A stretch of 64,000 bases of DNA from Cliona cf. orientalis (Eukaryota > Porifera > Demospongiae > Clionaida > Clionaidae), in the NCBI GenBank assembly GCA_963930775.1, contig OZ005704.1:6510001-6574000 (forward strand). Reading direction: 5' to 3'. The translations under genes and the position numbers were made by a program. The notes under the pieces were generated by a model. That model was not told where the DNA came from. It did no database searches and saw only the letters and a program-made list of their open reading frames with translations. How positions within the stretch are numbered: position 1 is the first letter of the stretch; each line of letters starts with the position of its first letter. This document shows, in pieces, positions 46,754 to 58,500 of the stretch.

Positions 46754-47825
46754 GTCGCATCTCCGGACATCTTAGAGAATTTTTGCCTAGTTGAGTTGTG
46801 CTAGACTCTCAACTTGGTTCAAAGAAAAAAATATCAAGGACACTGAACTATCGGATATCGGACTGAAAAGATCTTCTCTCTGGAACTAAACTTCTGTGGA
46901 AGCTCACACCCCTGGTGAGCCGAAACAGATAAGATGAAGACAAGCTTTTTTTCAGGGAATCCTTTGGTAGTTGCTGAACTCTTTTTCCTGTTGTTTTAAG
47001 TATCGTTTTTGTTTCATGCCCATATATGGTCAAGGAGTTTCATGTTACTGCACTATAGGCCCAGTGTATATTAGGTGTCCCAAATCCCATGGCCCCAGCC
47101 CTAGCTGTATACTTGAAGCTGCTATACAAGTATTAATTTTGATGTTAATCCTGTCACATGTTATATGTTCCCATGGTTTTGGTAGGATGTTTCTCTTCCT
47201 GCTTAATATGGCCCGTTTGATAAAGACAAGCTTCCTTCTACTGTGGAAGTTTTATGTCCCCTTTTTCCTTTGTTGTCTTCGAGTTCTATTTTCACTCTGT
47301 CTTGTGTTTTTTTTTTAGTTGCTTATCTTTCTCATACTGTTGTCATTTTCTGTTCCTTGTTCTGTTGTATAAAAGCACAAAACCAAAAGAAAACATGAAA
47401 AAAAAAATTTCTTCAAAATCTGAAATTTTCTCAAGTATAATGCAAGTGGATAGCTGGGTTGCATCATCATGTGATGGGGTGTAGGTGCCTGTCACATACT
47501 CACACACACACACCCACATTAAAGGGGATAAGTATATCAACAATACTTCACTTGAAAGGCTTTTGATGTATGGCTTTAGTGGATCCCAGGGGTCAGTCAG
47601 TCCAGCTTTTGATTGAATAGACTTTGCCTTTGCCACCTGCTTAGGAAGGAGACACAGTGCCCCAGCCATGTCCTCTCTTGGCCCAGCTCAGCTTATACTT
47701 ACCTACAACTAGTAGTACTAATGGGTCCCTAATGTAGTATGAGAGTAACATGTGGTTAGCACCCACTTAGTTAAGTTTGTGTACATAGAGCATGTGCCAT
47801 CGTGGAGTAGAGTTGTGTGGTTTGC

Positions 47826-48165
47826 TTGAGGTTACAGTGACAGTGTTGTGCGTGTATGTGTATTCGTGCGTGTACATGTGTGTGCGCATGTATACATGTA
47901 CTGGATTAAGAATTGACTGGGTCTCCAGTAACTGCCTTCTTTCCCATATATACGATTTATCTACGATCAAACTCTAAAAATTGTTAGACCCAAGTTTTTA
48001 TGAGGTTACGGTAACAGTGTTGTGTGTGTATTCATGTGTGTACGTGTGTGTGCGCACGTATACATGTACTGGGTCAAGAGTTGACTGGGTCTCCAGTAAC
48101 TGCTTCTTTCCCATATACCAGTATACGATTTATCTACGATCAAACTCTATTAGACTTAAGTTTTT
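47826..48165 (+). repeat. Tandem duplication of about 170 bp
   Basis: Units 47826-47995 and 48001-48165 both run from TGAGGTTACNGTNACAGTGT through TGTACTGG(A/G)T(T/C)AAGA, TTGACTGGGTCTCCAGTAAC and CGATTTATCTACGATCAAAC. They differ by substitutions and small indels. Confidence 0.85.
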
Positions 48166-48801
48166 ATTTCATTATCAACAACACGTTATCATTTTGCTCG
48201 TTTAGATATGGCATGAATTTTTGATTGCTAGGTTTTTGATAGAGATATATACAATGACATCATAATGATGTATTTGATATTAATATTAATGTCACCCACG
48301 GCTATAATAATATTATAGGCTAGGTTCAGTAATATGACATTGTACTGTTGTTTCTTCACACAATTCTCAGTATTGCGCAATATTTTTCTTATTGTGAGAA
48401 ATAATGTAATTATGGTTAGAGGGCCAATCCACATCTATGCCCATATATGACCACTACCAGCACCATCATAAAACATCAGCCTGTTTGAAAGCTTATTTCC
48501 GCGTTTCTAAAATTGACCTGTCCAATGTGTATATTTATAGCATTCTATATATACAACACCACCTGTGCTATATATAATCACAACTTTACCTTATATGGCA
48601 AACCATTCGCCCGCGCGTTCTATTGATAGTCAACACATTTGTCTATTTTAGCGGTTGCCATAGGAAGCACTTATGGGACAAGGTTGGAATGCGAACATGC
48701 GCAACAAAAGAAACTACCTCTCCACAACAAATTGTTTACTAGAGAGCCTTCCACAACCTATGAACTGTTACATATATTCAATATCTAGGCAACCCACTCG
48801 C

Positions 48802-49036
48802 ACACACAGCACTCAATCACCTCAATTAGAGGCATGGGCACATTTCAATAATTATGGCGTGAACTATTGAAACCTCTTTCTCTCCCAGATATGGTGCATG
48901 CACGATGTTAATGAGTGTGCGTGTCTGCGTGTGTGTGTAGTCTTATTTATCGCTAGTCCCTATTTTCTCAGCTTCAGCTTTCAGTGCTGCATGCTAGCAC
49001 TGCAAATTTTATGCTATGTGGCGAAAAAGTGCAGCA
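48802..49036 (-). repeat. Dispersed repeat R235, copy 2 (inverted)
   Basis: Reverse complement of 2091-2322, covering ACACACAGCACTCAATCACC to GGCGAAAAAGTGCAGC. There are few differences over about 235 bp. Confidence 0.8.
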
Positions 49037-49458
49037 GCAGGCCTACATGTATACTATTCTATAATAATAATTATTATTATTCCCAGGGCACGAAATTATA
49101 AATGCTAACATGCTATTAAGACTCCTGCTAAATTAGAATATGTCAATCGTGCATGCATAGCAGGATTACCTTATATGGTTTCAGAGATGCTACAGCTACA
49201 GCACTGCACACTAAGCATACTGACAATTATTATTAAAAAATCAGATGGTGAGAGTTATCGTTACGTGAGTGTAATGGAACGCAGGTGATGCCGGAAGCAA
49301 TAGCTCAATCGATCTTAATAGGGCATGATATTGTTGCAGCAATCGTATGCGATGTGAGATTGTCTATAATTGTATGCATGCGTGCATGCTTATAGAGCAC
49401 TTCACTGAGGTCTCGCAATCATATATGATATTTGTGCAGATCTCCATAATAAAGGTTA

Positions 49459-50056
49459 TACAGTGGACTCTCTATTAACGGACACTCCCAATAACGGACC
49501 TCTACCAAATAACAGACACTGCTATATGTACCAACCGATATCTCCATGTGTTTAATACAGTAGCAGCACCTGAATAGCGGACAACCTCCGAATTCCGGAT
49601 AACGGACACAGCAGCTTGCACGAAGTAATACAGTACTATACAAAAAACGTTCCGACTAACGGACGGAGGTGGGTGTGGCTAACCCCGCCCACGACCTTCT
49701 TACATGCAGTTCATGGCATTATTAATAACAATCTGTACAAAAATAATAAGACAGCAATACATCTAGACACTCTAAAAAACGGTAGTACTTTGTCTAGCTA
49801 CAGTAATGACAACAGCCACTGCTTTACTTGCGGCATGCTCAAATGGCAAGTAGCTAGCCATACAATGTCATGAAAACACTCAGTGAATACAGTATGTACG
49901 TCATGAATTTCTTTATAACAATGAATTATTGGCTATAGAATTAATATTAGATGAAATGGGGGTGACTAAAATAAAACACCCCAATAAAGGACATACCCCA
50001 AATAAAGGACAGAAGCCTATGTACCAAGGTGTCCGTTATTCGGAGAGTCCACTGTA
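49459..50056. mobile_element. Tigger/pogo-like non-autonomous DNA transposon
   Basis: TACAGTGGACTCTCTATTAA and its imperfect complement TTCGGAGAGTCCACTGTA bound about 600 bp. TA at each outer edge fits the TA target duplication of the Tc1/mariner-pogo group, whose Tigger members have CAGTNGACTC-like ends. Subterminal AACGGACA and AAAGGACA words repeat inside both ends. No transposase frame is present. Confidence 0.82.
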
Positions 50057-50157
50057 TAAGGTATAATAATACATGTGTTGTCCATTAACATAGACAAAAA
50101 ATAGTGCCATAATAATATTATTTTAGTGCCATAATATTTATTTGGTATTAAAAATCA

Positions 50158-52248
50158 CTATGCACATGACAATTTCTTAGCGGCAATGACCACTGCCTCC
50201 CCAGGCCCTAGCCCCACGGCCTTCAGATCCACACTACCTGTTCTGTTTAGTGAAGTCGACAAATAAATAGAGGGAGAGGAATACTCTGAAGAAGACACAA
50301 TGGAGTCAAGGTCAACTGTCTGGTTAGTCACGGAGAAATTAATCATAATGATGAATCTATCACTGCTGCTTTCGTGGTAGCGAGCGTAAGCAAATGTCTC
50401 ATTCGTACTCTGGATTGCCGTGTAGTCAGAGAACTGAAATGCAGCGTATTTCGATTTCAGCTCAGCTAGCTTCTTATAGAGAGTCAGCATTGACCTACTA
50501 TCGTTTCGTTCCACTTGGACATTGAAAACGGTCGAATTTGCCGGAAGGGGTAGCCATGGCTTCACGCTATCACTGGTAAACCCAGCATGGGCGGAGCCAT
50601 CCCACTGCATGGGCGTCCTTTCACCGTCACGATGGGCAGCAGGATCGCGCGTCTCATTCTTCGGAATGTTCATATTGTTGGTCATAAAGATTTCTTCTCC
50701 GTAGTAAGTGGTTGGGGTGCCGGGAAGAGTGAGGAGAAGAACGTTCATGGCTGCAGCAAGGTAGTTTCCCACCCTGGTTGCCACACGGGGGTTGTCATGG
50801 TTACCGAGGACCCAATTAGGCCACGCCCCTTCTGGCATGTTGTCCAACCAGCTAGAAATGGTCTCTTCAACGGCCACTCCGGTCCAGTTACTATTATCCA
50901 ATAAAAAGAAATTGAATGGAAAATTGAACTCATCTCCGTTTTCGCCGTAGTAGGACATGATCACCTCTGGAGGATCATAAATCTCACCAACCATAAATCG
51001 CTCAGGTTTGTACGAATCAAACACTCGTCTCCAGCTTCGAATTATGTCATGGATACCTTGATAATCAGTGGTCAAATTATGCACTAGAGAACGATAGCAA
51101 GCATTGCTGCTGATATCAGTGGTACAGTTGGGCGGTCCACTGTACGAGGTATCACGTGCTTCGTTCTTTAAGGTAGGATCTTCCAACAGGTGCTTGACAG
51201 CATCGAAACGAAATCCATCTACGCCCAGATCAAGCCAAAATCTCAACACATCTTCCATCGCTGCCTGTACTTCATGGTTGCGATAGTTGAGGTCTGGTTG
51301 ATAGTCTGAGAACTGATGAAAGTAGTACTGATTTGTTGTGTTGTCGTAGGTCCAGGCCGATCCACCAAACACGCTTATCCAGTTATTTGGAGGATTTCCG
51401 TCATCCTGTCCATCGGCCCAAATGTACCAGTCTCGTTTTGCGTTGGTTCGATCTTTCCGGCTCTCCACGAACCACGGGTGTTCGTCTGACGTGTGGTTGG
51501 GTACAAAGTCCAACAACAGCTGTACACCTTTGGAGTGCAGCTCATCCAGGAGTGCTTTCAAATCGTCTTTTGTGCCGTATAGGCTGTCTATTGTGTAAAA
51601 GTCTGAAATATCATATCCACCGTCCCTCTGGGGAGACTTAAATATGGGATTTAGCCATACCGTCTTGACACCAATCTCAACAAAATAGTCGGTTCTGTTC
51701 ATGATGCCGCGAAGATCTCCATCTCCGTCATTGTTTGAGTCTTGAAACGATCGTGGGTAGCACTGGTAGATTATCGTTGTCTTCCACCACTCCAGATTGG
51801 GGGTTTCCCCACCCCGGCAGGGTGGTGCCACAGCAATCAGTGCGATAGCGGTTGCTAGAAATGCAAAAAGCAGGATAAATACTCCCACACCAAGGGCATA
51901 GCGAACCCATTTGAACTTGTGAGATTGGCTTATGGTTATTTGAACGTTGCTATCACTGATTGTAACGCGTCCTGGTTCCCCGTCTTCACTAACTTTCTTG
52001 ATTTCTTCATCTTCGTCTTGATAATCACGGAGCAGGGTGATAGTGTCCCCTTCCTCCTCCTCCTCCTCCTCTTCCTCTACCTGATTATCTGGGGCCTCCC
52101 CCCGCCCTCCTGCTCCTGCGCGCGCCTCCCCATCGCTTAGATGCACGTCTGTGAGCTCTGTTCGTGTCTCTTCCTCTCCCATTCCCACCGTACCATTGTT
52201 CTCTCCTCCTGCCGCTGGCTGCTCTTCGTTCAGAGGACGGTAAGCCAT
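50158..52248 (-). CDS. SLC3A1: SLC3A1/rBAT-like type II membrane protein with intact GH13 catalytic residues
   Basis: Single exon, 696 residues. An acidic cytosolic N terminus with nine consecutive Glu precedes a transmembrane helix at about 117-140 and a lumenal alpha-amylase-type (GH13) domain. In vertebrates rBAT is the heavy subunit of cystine/dibasic amino-acid exchangers, joined to its light chain by a Cys just outside the membrane. Here C144 (APPCRGG) sits in that place. The ectodomain matches rBAT blocks: YPRSFQDSNNDGDGDLRGI, DFVPNHTSDEHPWF, YYFHQFSDYQPDLNYRN, LPGTPTTYYGEEI. All three GH13 catalytic acids are present: D349 (DGFRFDAVKH), E422 (VGEIY) and D485 (GNHDNPR). It may therefore be a transporter subunit, a maltase-like glycosidase, or both. 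It is divergent from EAPP, with 150 bp between the starts. Confidence 0.9.
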   Translation of the reverse strand: MAYRPLNEEQPAAGGENNGTVGMGEEETRTELTDVHLSDGEARAGAGGRGEAPDNQVEEEEEEEEEGDTITLLRDYQDEDEEIKKVSEDGEPGRVTISDSNVQITISQSHKFKWVRYALGVGVFILLFAFLATAIALIAVAPPCRGGETPNLEWWKTTIIYQCYPRSFQDSNNDGDGDLRGIMNRTDYFVEIGVKTVWLNPIFKSPQRDGGYDISDFYTIDSLYGTKDDLKALLDELHSKGVQLLLDFVPNHTSDEHPWFVESRKDRTNAKRDWYIWADGQDDGNPPNNWISVFGGSAWTYDNTTNQYYFHQFSDYQPDLNYRNHEVQAAMEDVLRFWLDLGVDGFRFDAVKHLLEDPTLKNEARDTSYSGPPNCTTDISSNACYRSLVHNLTTDYQGIHDIIRSWRRVFDSYKPERFMVGEIYDPPEVIMSYYGENGDEFNFPFNFFLLDNSNWTGVAVEETISSWLDNMPEGAWPNWVLGNHDNPRVATRVGNYLAAAMNVLLLTLPGTPTTYYGEEIFMTNNMNIPKNETRDPAAHRDGERTPMQWDGSAHAGFTSDSVKPWLPLPANSTVFNVQVERNDSRSMLTLYKKLAELKSKYAAFQFSDYTAIQSTNETFAYARYHESSSDRFIIMINFSVTNQTVDLDSIVSSSEYSSPSIYLSTSLNRTGSVDLKAVGLGPGEAVVIAAKKLSCA

Positions 52249-52398
52249 TTCTTCTTGTGCAGCACTAAAGTCATGTGATAGTCCTTCTGGTCATGTGATA
52301 TACCGTGCGTGTACTTTGAACTTTGTGCGCATGTATTAAACGTTTCGCGGACGTTTTGCCAGGTGGGTGCCAAGCTGAGCTGTAAGCCTTGAATTCGA
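52249..52398. promoter_or_regulatory. Bidirectional promoter, SLC3A1-like and EAPP
   Basis: 150 bp between two start codons. TCATGTGATA occurs at 52271-52280 and again at 52291-52300, exactly 20 bp apart; TCATGTGA is the M-box/E-box type bound by MITF/TFE factors. TGCGCATG lies at 52326, close to the EAPP start. Which gene each site serves cannot be told. Confidence 0.6.
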
Positions 52399-54375
52399 AT
52401 GGAGTTTGGGCGAGTATCCGGCGATCACTACGCTGGATATGTAGTGGAGGACAGTGATCTCGAGTATTCCGATTGCTCAGAGGCAGACAGGTGAGGGGAA
52501 TAATATTATAACCTATGCTAGTAGTTTTTTTAATGGCTAGGAGCATACCCCTCCTCCACTATCCCGCGTATCTATAGTTCAATGACAGTCATTTTTTTCA
52601 CAGTTCAGAAGATGAGGGATGCACTGTGAGTAGTGGAACACATGGAAAGCAAGATGCAGATCTCTCCAGCGAGGATGAGTTTGAGAAAGAGATGAACTCT
52701 GAGGCCATGGCCACCCTGCAACTGATGCTATCGCCAACAGCTGCAGCACAGGCAGCCAAGGGTCACGTGACCAGAGCCACACCCACCACCTCTGCCAATA
52801 AGCCACAGACTGGCAAGAGCAGTAGAGCGCTTGCTAGAGCAAGGCAAAGAAGAAGCAGCGCTGAACAGCCAAGGAAGACGGTGAGGTTTTCTGAGGATGT
52901 GAAAACAGACAATGCTATGGAAGAAGGAGCAAGCACAGGTTTGATATCAGATTATTAGAAACGTTGACGTTTACAAAGCAAGCCTGCTATAATAATGGGA
53001 GGGGGAGCAAAAGTTGTTTGTGATTGCAACCATCTCACCGTTTAATTGTATGCAAGTTGATGTGAATAATGAGCCGTATAGGATGACTTTGTGTCCAAGC
53101 TCCATAAAATTTGCCACTTGTTGCTTTGACGACCATTTCCATACGCTTATGTATTTAGTCTCTGATTGCCCTGAGGTGCCCCAACCTGAGGGAGGGATGA
53201 CTACTGGGCAGCAGGAGTACTATGATGATATCTACTTTGACTCGTCTGGTAGTGAGGACGAGAGAGGGGAGAGCGAGGGGATCAGGAAGATTGGGAAGAA
53301 GGTTCGAAAGATGACCAACGATGAGCTGTTCTATGACCCAAAGATGGACGAGGAAGATGAGAAATGGATGAAGAGACAACGAATGACCTATCTTAATGGT
53401 AGGCTATTTGTATTTTTGTACATACATAAAATTAATAATTTGCATACCCAATGATTATGGGGGTGAGTACTCTCCTCAACTTCCTAATTAGAAACATTGT
53501 ATATAGCTCTGTATCTGTGGGGTTTATTTAGAGGGTGTGTAGGGATTTCTCACCCATGAGGTTGACCTCGTGAATCGGTAAAGGTCGTTAATTTTATAAG
53601 TATACTTGCATTTTCACACACAGCAACCCATCAGTTGGAACGGAAAAAGAAGAAACAGGCACTTGCAGATGAGGTTGACTCCTTCAGTGGTCCCTCTAAG
53701 TCATCAAATTCAGCGACTGCCAGCTCAGCATCTCCTTTACAAAGTTCCCAGTCAACACAACAATCATCCGCCACAGATGCAGAGAATTGTATTCTACCAA
53801 AGTCAGACGCAGTGTTGAACTGTCCTGCCTGTATGACCACCTTATGTCTGGACTGTCAAAGGTAAGGTGTACGGTGCAAATCTAGTTACGTATATAACAT
53901 AGGCTGAAGAACTCTTAAGCATAGACTAAATATTCCACCCCCCCCCCCGATGATGCAACCCACTACCTCATTCAATAACAATGATGGTGTGCCCTACCCT
54001 CCCCCCTCTATGACTTAAGACTTTATCATCATGTTTTATTTCTCTTGCAGACACGACGTCTATGCGAACCAGTATCGAGCCATGTTTGTCGTGAACTGTT
54101 GTATCCAGAGAGATGAAGTTCTCAAGTACTTTCCCAAGCCTGACAAGCGATCGAGGAAGAGAAAGAACCGAAGCAAGCAGCAGAGACAGAGAAACAGGGA
54201 GCAAGAAGAAGCAGCGACATCGGAGGCTGGTGGAATAGGTCAAGGATCAGAAGAGGAGGGAGCGGCGGAACTGTACCACCCCGTCCGCTGCAGTCAGTGT
54301 AACACTGAGGTGGCAGTGTTCGACAAGGATGAGGTCTACCACTTTTTTAATGTACTGACTAGCGCACCAGGCTGA
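52399..54375 (+). CDS. EAPP: E2F-associated phosphoprotein
   Basis: Exons 52399-52490, 52604-52938, 53159-53398, 53624-53861 and 54051-54375 give 409 residues in frame, against 285 in human. Conserved blocks in order are the acidic SSEDEFEKEM, QEYYDDIYFDS, TNDELFYDP, then the Cys-rich LNCPACMTTLCLDCQRH, QYRAMFVVNC and YHPVRCSQCNTEVAVFDKDE ending in VYHFFNVL. The two CxxC pairs probably bind zinc. Human EAPP is a nuclear phosphoprotein that binds E2F1-3 and influences the G1/S transition. The extra length comes from Ser/Gln/Ala-rich linkers in exons 2 and 4. It shares a short promoter with the SLC3A1-like gene. Confidence 0.94.
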
Positions 54376-55546
54376 TTCTAAAAATGATATAGTAGCCCCA
54401 CATCAAATACTTGCTCATAATAATTATTATATATCCAGTCCTTTCTTCATTCATTATGGTTGTTTTGTTTTTGTGAAGTGTTTATATAATATTAATATTA
54501 TGTGTGAAGTGGGAAAGGAAAGGTCTAAGTGCATCACTGACAAGGCAATACTTATTATGGCTATTATTCAACCACGCTGTCATTATTCATGATTATTTTG
54601 GCTTGTTTAATCAACTGTTTATGATTGTGCTATATGTTGCTGTATTAAAGCCTTCATGCATGAGCACACTCAGTCATTGATTGATAATGAAGTGATTATG
54701 AATTATTTATACATTTGGTCAGCTAGCACGACTTGTGGGTGGTACTTCTTTCAAAGGGTATAATATTATAGTAAAAAGCATGAAGTGTTGTAGAGTAACC
54801 ACTGCAATGATATTATTAGTAATAGTAGTGCTATGCTAGCTAGCTAGCACTTGAGGATTATCATCTTGCTTTTGCTACTGCAGCATTAATTTTATCTATG
54901 CTACAAGAAGTATGACACACCATATATGTACATGATGTAGCAATACAGAATCTCAAATTCATTGATATTTGTCCAGACAGGTGTCTATCCACTTTGCAGG
55001 CCCATAGGATAATTTTTTAGCAGCAATGAATGCGCAATAACTGTTAATGAAATAAAATTCAAGCGCGGGGTATTGCGCACGTGATGCCCAGCGGTACTAT
55101 GAATATCATTAGCTTTCGGTTATCACCTGCGAAAAAGACGAGTTTGAGTTTGTGAAAGAAAAAGTTTGAGAGACCAGGCACACAGCTACCTAGCCTGCCT
55201 TCAAGACAAGACAAGACAAAGATTAGAGAATTTCGTGGAGTAACTTTTTAAAAATTCCCCTCCTCCCACGGAGGCGTCAGTGGACACAGCTTTATCAAGG
55301 CATTGGTGGTGATTGCTCCTTGTTTCGAAGCGAAACAAGCAAGCCACACTGGCGCAGTTTTGTGAAATTTTCTACTGTACTAAAGATTTTTGAAATTTCT
55401 ACCGAAGACACTTTTCAAACTTTTTCGTGGGTCGTACGTTCCTCGAGGTAATCCATCTCCGAGGGAAAGAGGCGGCCCCTGGTATTTTTTAATATTCTCA
55501 CTTCACTTCCCTACAACTATTTGAACAAGACAAGCCCAGAAGCAAG
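54376..55546. other. Intergenic region, EAPP to CCDC88
   Basis: EAPP 3' flank with an ATTAAAG-type signal near 54642, then AT-rich sequence with AATAATATT tracts, and the presumed CCDC88 promoter and 5' UTR from about 55060. No TIR element or exon is seen. Confidence 0.55.
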
Positions 55547-58500
55547 ATGTCTAGCGCCAACAACAAAGTGGAACACTTTCTAAACTCGCCACTGGTGGCC
55601 TGGGTGAGTTGTAATGAGTCAAGCATACAAAGCTTTCAACAACGCTAGTTCCCAAGTTGTAGTGTGTGGTGATAATGGGTTTATATTGTGTGTGTGTACG
55701 CTAACATATCTATGCAATGACACTGCTGTACTAATTAGAGGAAGAGAGGGCAAGGAGAGAGCAAGATTGTGGGGGGAGAGGCGGGGGAAGGGGTGCGAAT
55801 TTATAGGGACCATAATATATACAATGTAGCGCTACATGTATACTTACCCTTTTTCCTGGGCTCAGTTTGTGGCATGTCAGCAGCAGGTGGTCTAATGTGC
55901 ATAGTAAACATGTGTCGATACCTAACATCCTCTCTGGTCAGGTGCTGTTTTGACTCTGCTTTGTGCCTTTCAGCTTTGCTTATGTGTGGCAATTGCATTA
56001 GCAGTGCATGAATGCCTCTACCCAATTTCCCTTTTTACTATGGCAACCAAAGAAATGGACACCTTTTTGATCTCGAAACATCAGTTACATGTAAATGTGC
56101 ACCATACGTAATGAGGGGAATAGGGGAAACTAGAAATTCCAAGTATCCTCAATTTTCTCTCTTGTGAACCTCAACAAGCTATTCTATCCCATGTACATTT
56201 TGTATTCAGTGAAGGGTTTCTTGCTAGCATCACCTATGCAGATTGATTTAGCACTCTTTCAGGCATTCCACTAGTGCTCTATCACAATTGTTTACACGTT
56301 ATATCTACCTCAAAGGCGTGGTTACCAACACCTCTAGTGTGCTCACATTTGATGCCTCCAAGCGTCGGGAGTTTGAAAAGCCTTCTTTCACTTGCTTGTG
56401 TGCCTTTTGTTCACTGGCACTTTAGTCACCTCGGCTGCATGCTTGCCTGGTATTATTATGTCGTAGTGCCCCAGGTAAGCACCCATGTACCACATTTCAT
56501 CGGTCAATGTAGCCAGCTTCCATATATAAAAATTTATATCCTTTGGTAAATGTCCATGCCAGCCGAATGTTGTTGACCTGCGTTTAAGCACCCATGGGTG
56601 GTTGCCTGGAGCACTTATAGTGTGTAGATGTAGATCTAGAGATCATTGTCCCTTGCCTGTGTGCTTACATACAGTATGTAGCTTGCTCATCTGTGTATGT
56701 ATATAGCTAGGGCGATTGTGCATGCTAATTTTTTTTATTGTATTCTGTTTGAACAGATGTGGTTTTGTACAGTGACCAGCTGAGAACATGCTGATTATAA
56801 TTATACACCATAAATAACATCGAGCTTCAGGTGTATAATATATAGTTCCTCCCTGTGATAATAGTGGAACTCTCTATTGTGGACATGCACCCTTTGGGCA
56901 CAGGATGAAATTTACGTAGCTGTTCTGAGTGGTTTACATTATTAGTTGAGAGGTGCTATTTTTTAGGCACGTAGGTTCAACTATGTCTGTACTCCCTTTG
57001 AGTTTCCTAACATAGAGAGAGACCTTACGCTAGCGTAGACCACAGAATATCGTAGACAGACAATAAAAATGTACATACAGGATGACCATGCGTACACACA
57101 TACTTACATATACATACTACACATCCAGTTGCTGTTAGCATATGCAACTGTTTAGTTTCGGCTAATATGTGTGTATGTGTCTGTAAGTATGCAGAGTATG
57201 CTTTCTAGTTAGTGGTTGAGCAGCCTGTAGTAGAGAAGGTTTCCATGAGAACCTCATGTGAAATGACTCCGCTGCACAGCCTTTCCCTGCCAATGCGACG
57301 TCAAAAATGGCCATTTACCCGGTGTGTGTGTGCATAGTGTGTTTTAACCTTCCTTATAGGCGCTAGCACATTGTAGCTACTTGGTGCCTAGTGTATATAG
57401 CTTCTCCGATTTGGATACTTTGTTGAGAAATAGTGTAAGGAGATTTTAGTGTATTGTGGAGACATAGTGAGGGAGAGATAGAGAGTGAGAGTCAGTCAGT
57501 GACCTGTCATCTTCCATCCTGTACCGGTCGTGATCTCACAGTGGTCATTGTGTATGTACGGGAAGTACTACCTCTACGGCGGCTGTACTGTACATGTACG
57601 TACAACGATTCACATTAGCTTCCTTCCGACGTGGATTGTACACTGAAGCATTTCTTTGTGAGAACTCTCTCTTTAGCTACATGTACATATGATACACTCT
57701 TCAGTGAAAGCATACTGTATCCCACCTGGTACCCCACAATTGGGTCTTCAAATACATTGAGCTATGTAAAACATGTAGTATAGTAGTATCTTGGGGTTAT
57801 TCTGATAGTGCTCTCCCAGGCATAATATTATAGTGTTTACCAGTTGCAGTGTCAACAGTGTGAGAGTGCATGACTGCTTACTCCTCTAGCCTGTATCAAC
57901 ATTGCCTGGTGTGTTTGTTTCCCTGTAGGATGCATAATATTTGAGGAGGATAAGGTTTTAAAAATTGACATGCTGGGGTGTAGGTCAGAGGGAAGGGAGG
58001 TAGAGAGAGAGAGAAGGAAGGGAGAGAGAGAGGCTTAATCACACACCATTTTCGATCATTCCCTGGGCTTACGGCTGTGAATGTGTTTTGTGTATATTGT
58101 CGCTAAAGGGGAGAATGCTGTAGACTCATTAGCACAATCACATCATATCAAAAGTCATACTCAATTAGAGTGCAAGTGAATATTAGGTAATGTGTGGGGA
58201 TAGGATCACGTCTTGATGGAATTCCATTTGCGACTGACGTATCCCTGTGCATGCCATGTAGCTAATGCCATGCCTTAAGCTTTCATAGCTATTTGCGGTT
58301 AGTCTAGCAAGCTATAACACTCTCACTGATTATTTAAGATTCGTTTCATAAAACTGCACCCATCAAACGACCAGCAAGAGGTAGGGTTTTACTCACTGGA
58401 TTAATCTGTAGTTGGAGCAGTATGATTGTGAGGATGAAGCATTGACCTCTGGCGTGTGACTAGTGTGACTCATGGAGCTGGAATTCGCCTGTTTGTCACC

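Larger units (their letters stand above)
46754..50157. other. Intergenic region with repeats, C/EBP to SLC3A1
   Basis: Includes the C/EBP 3' UTR. Then come a tandem duplication (47826-48165), the second R235 repeat (48802-49036) and a Tigger-like element (49459-50056). Both flanking genes end here. No exon is recognised. Confidence 0.6.
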
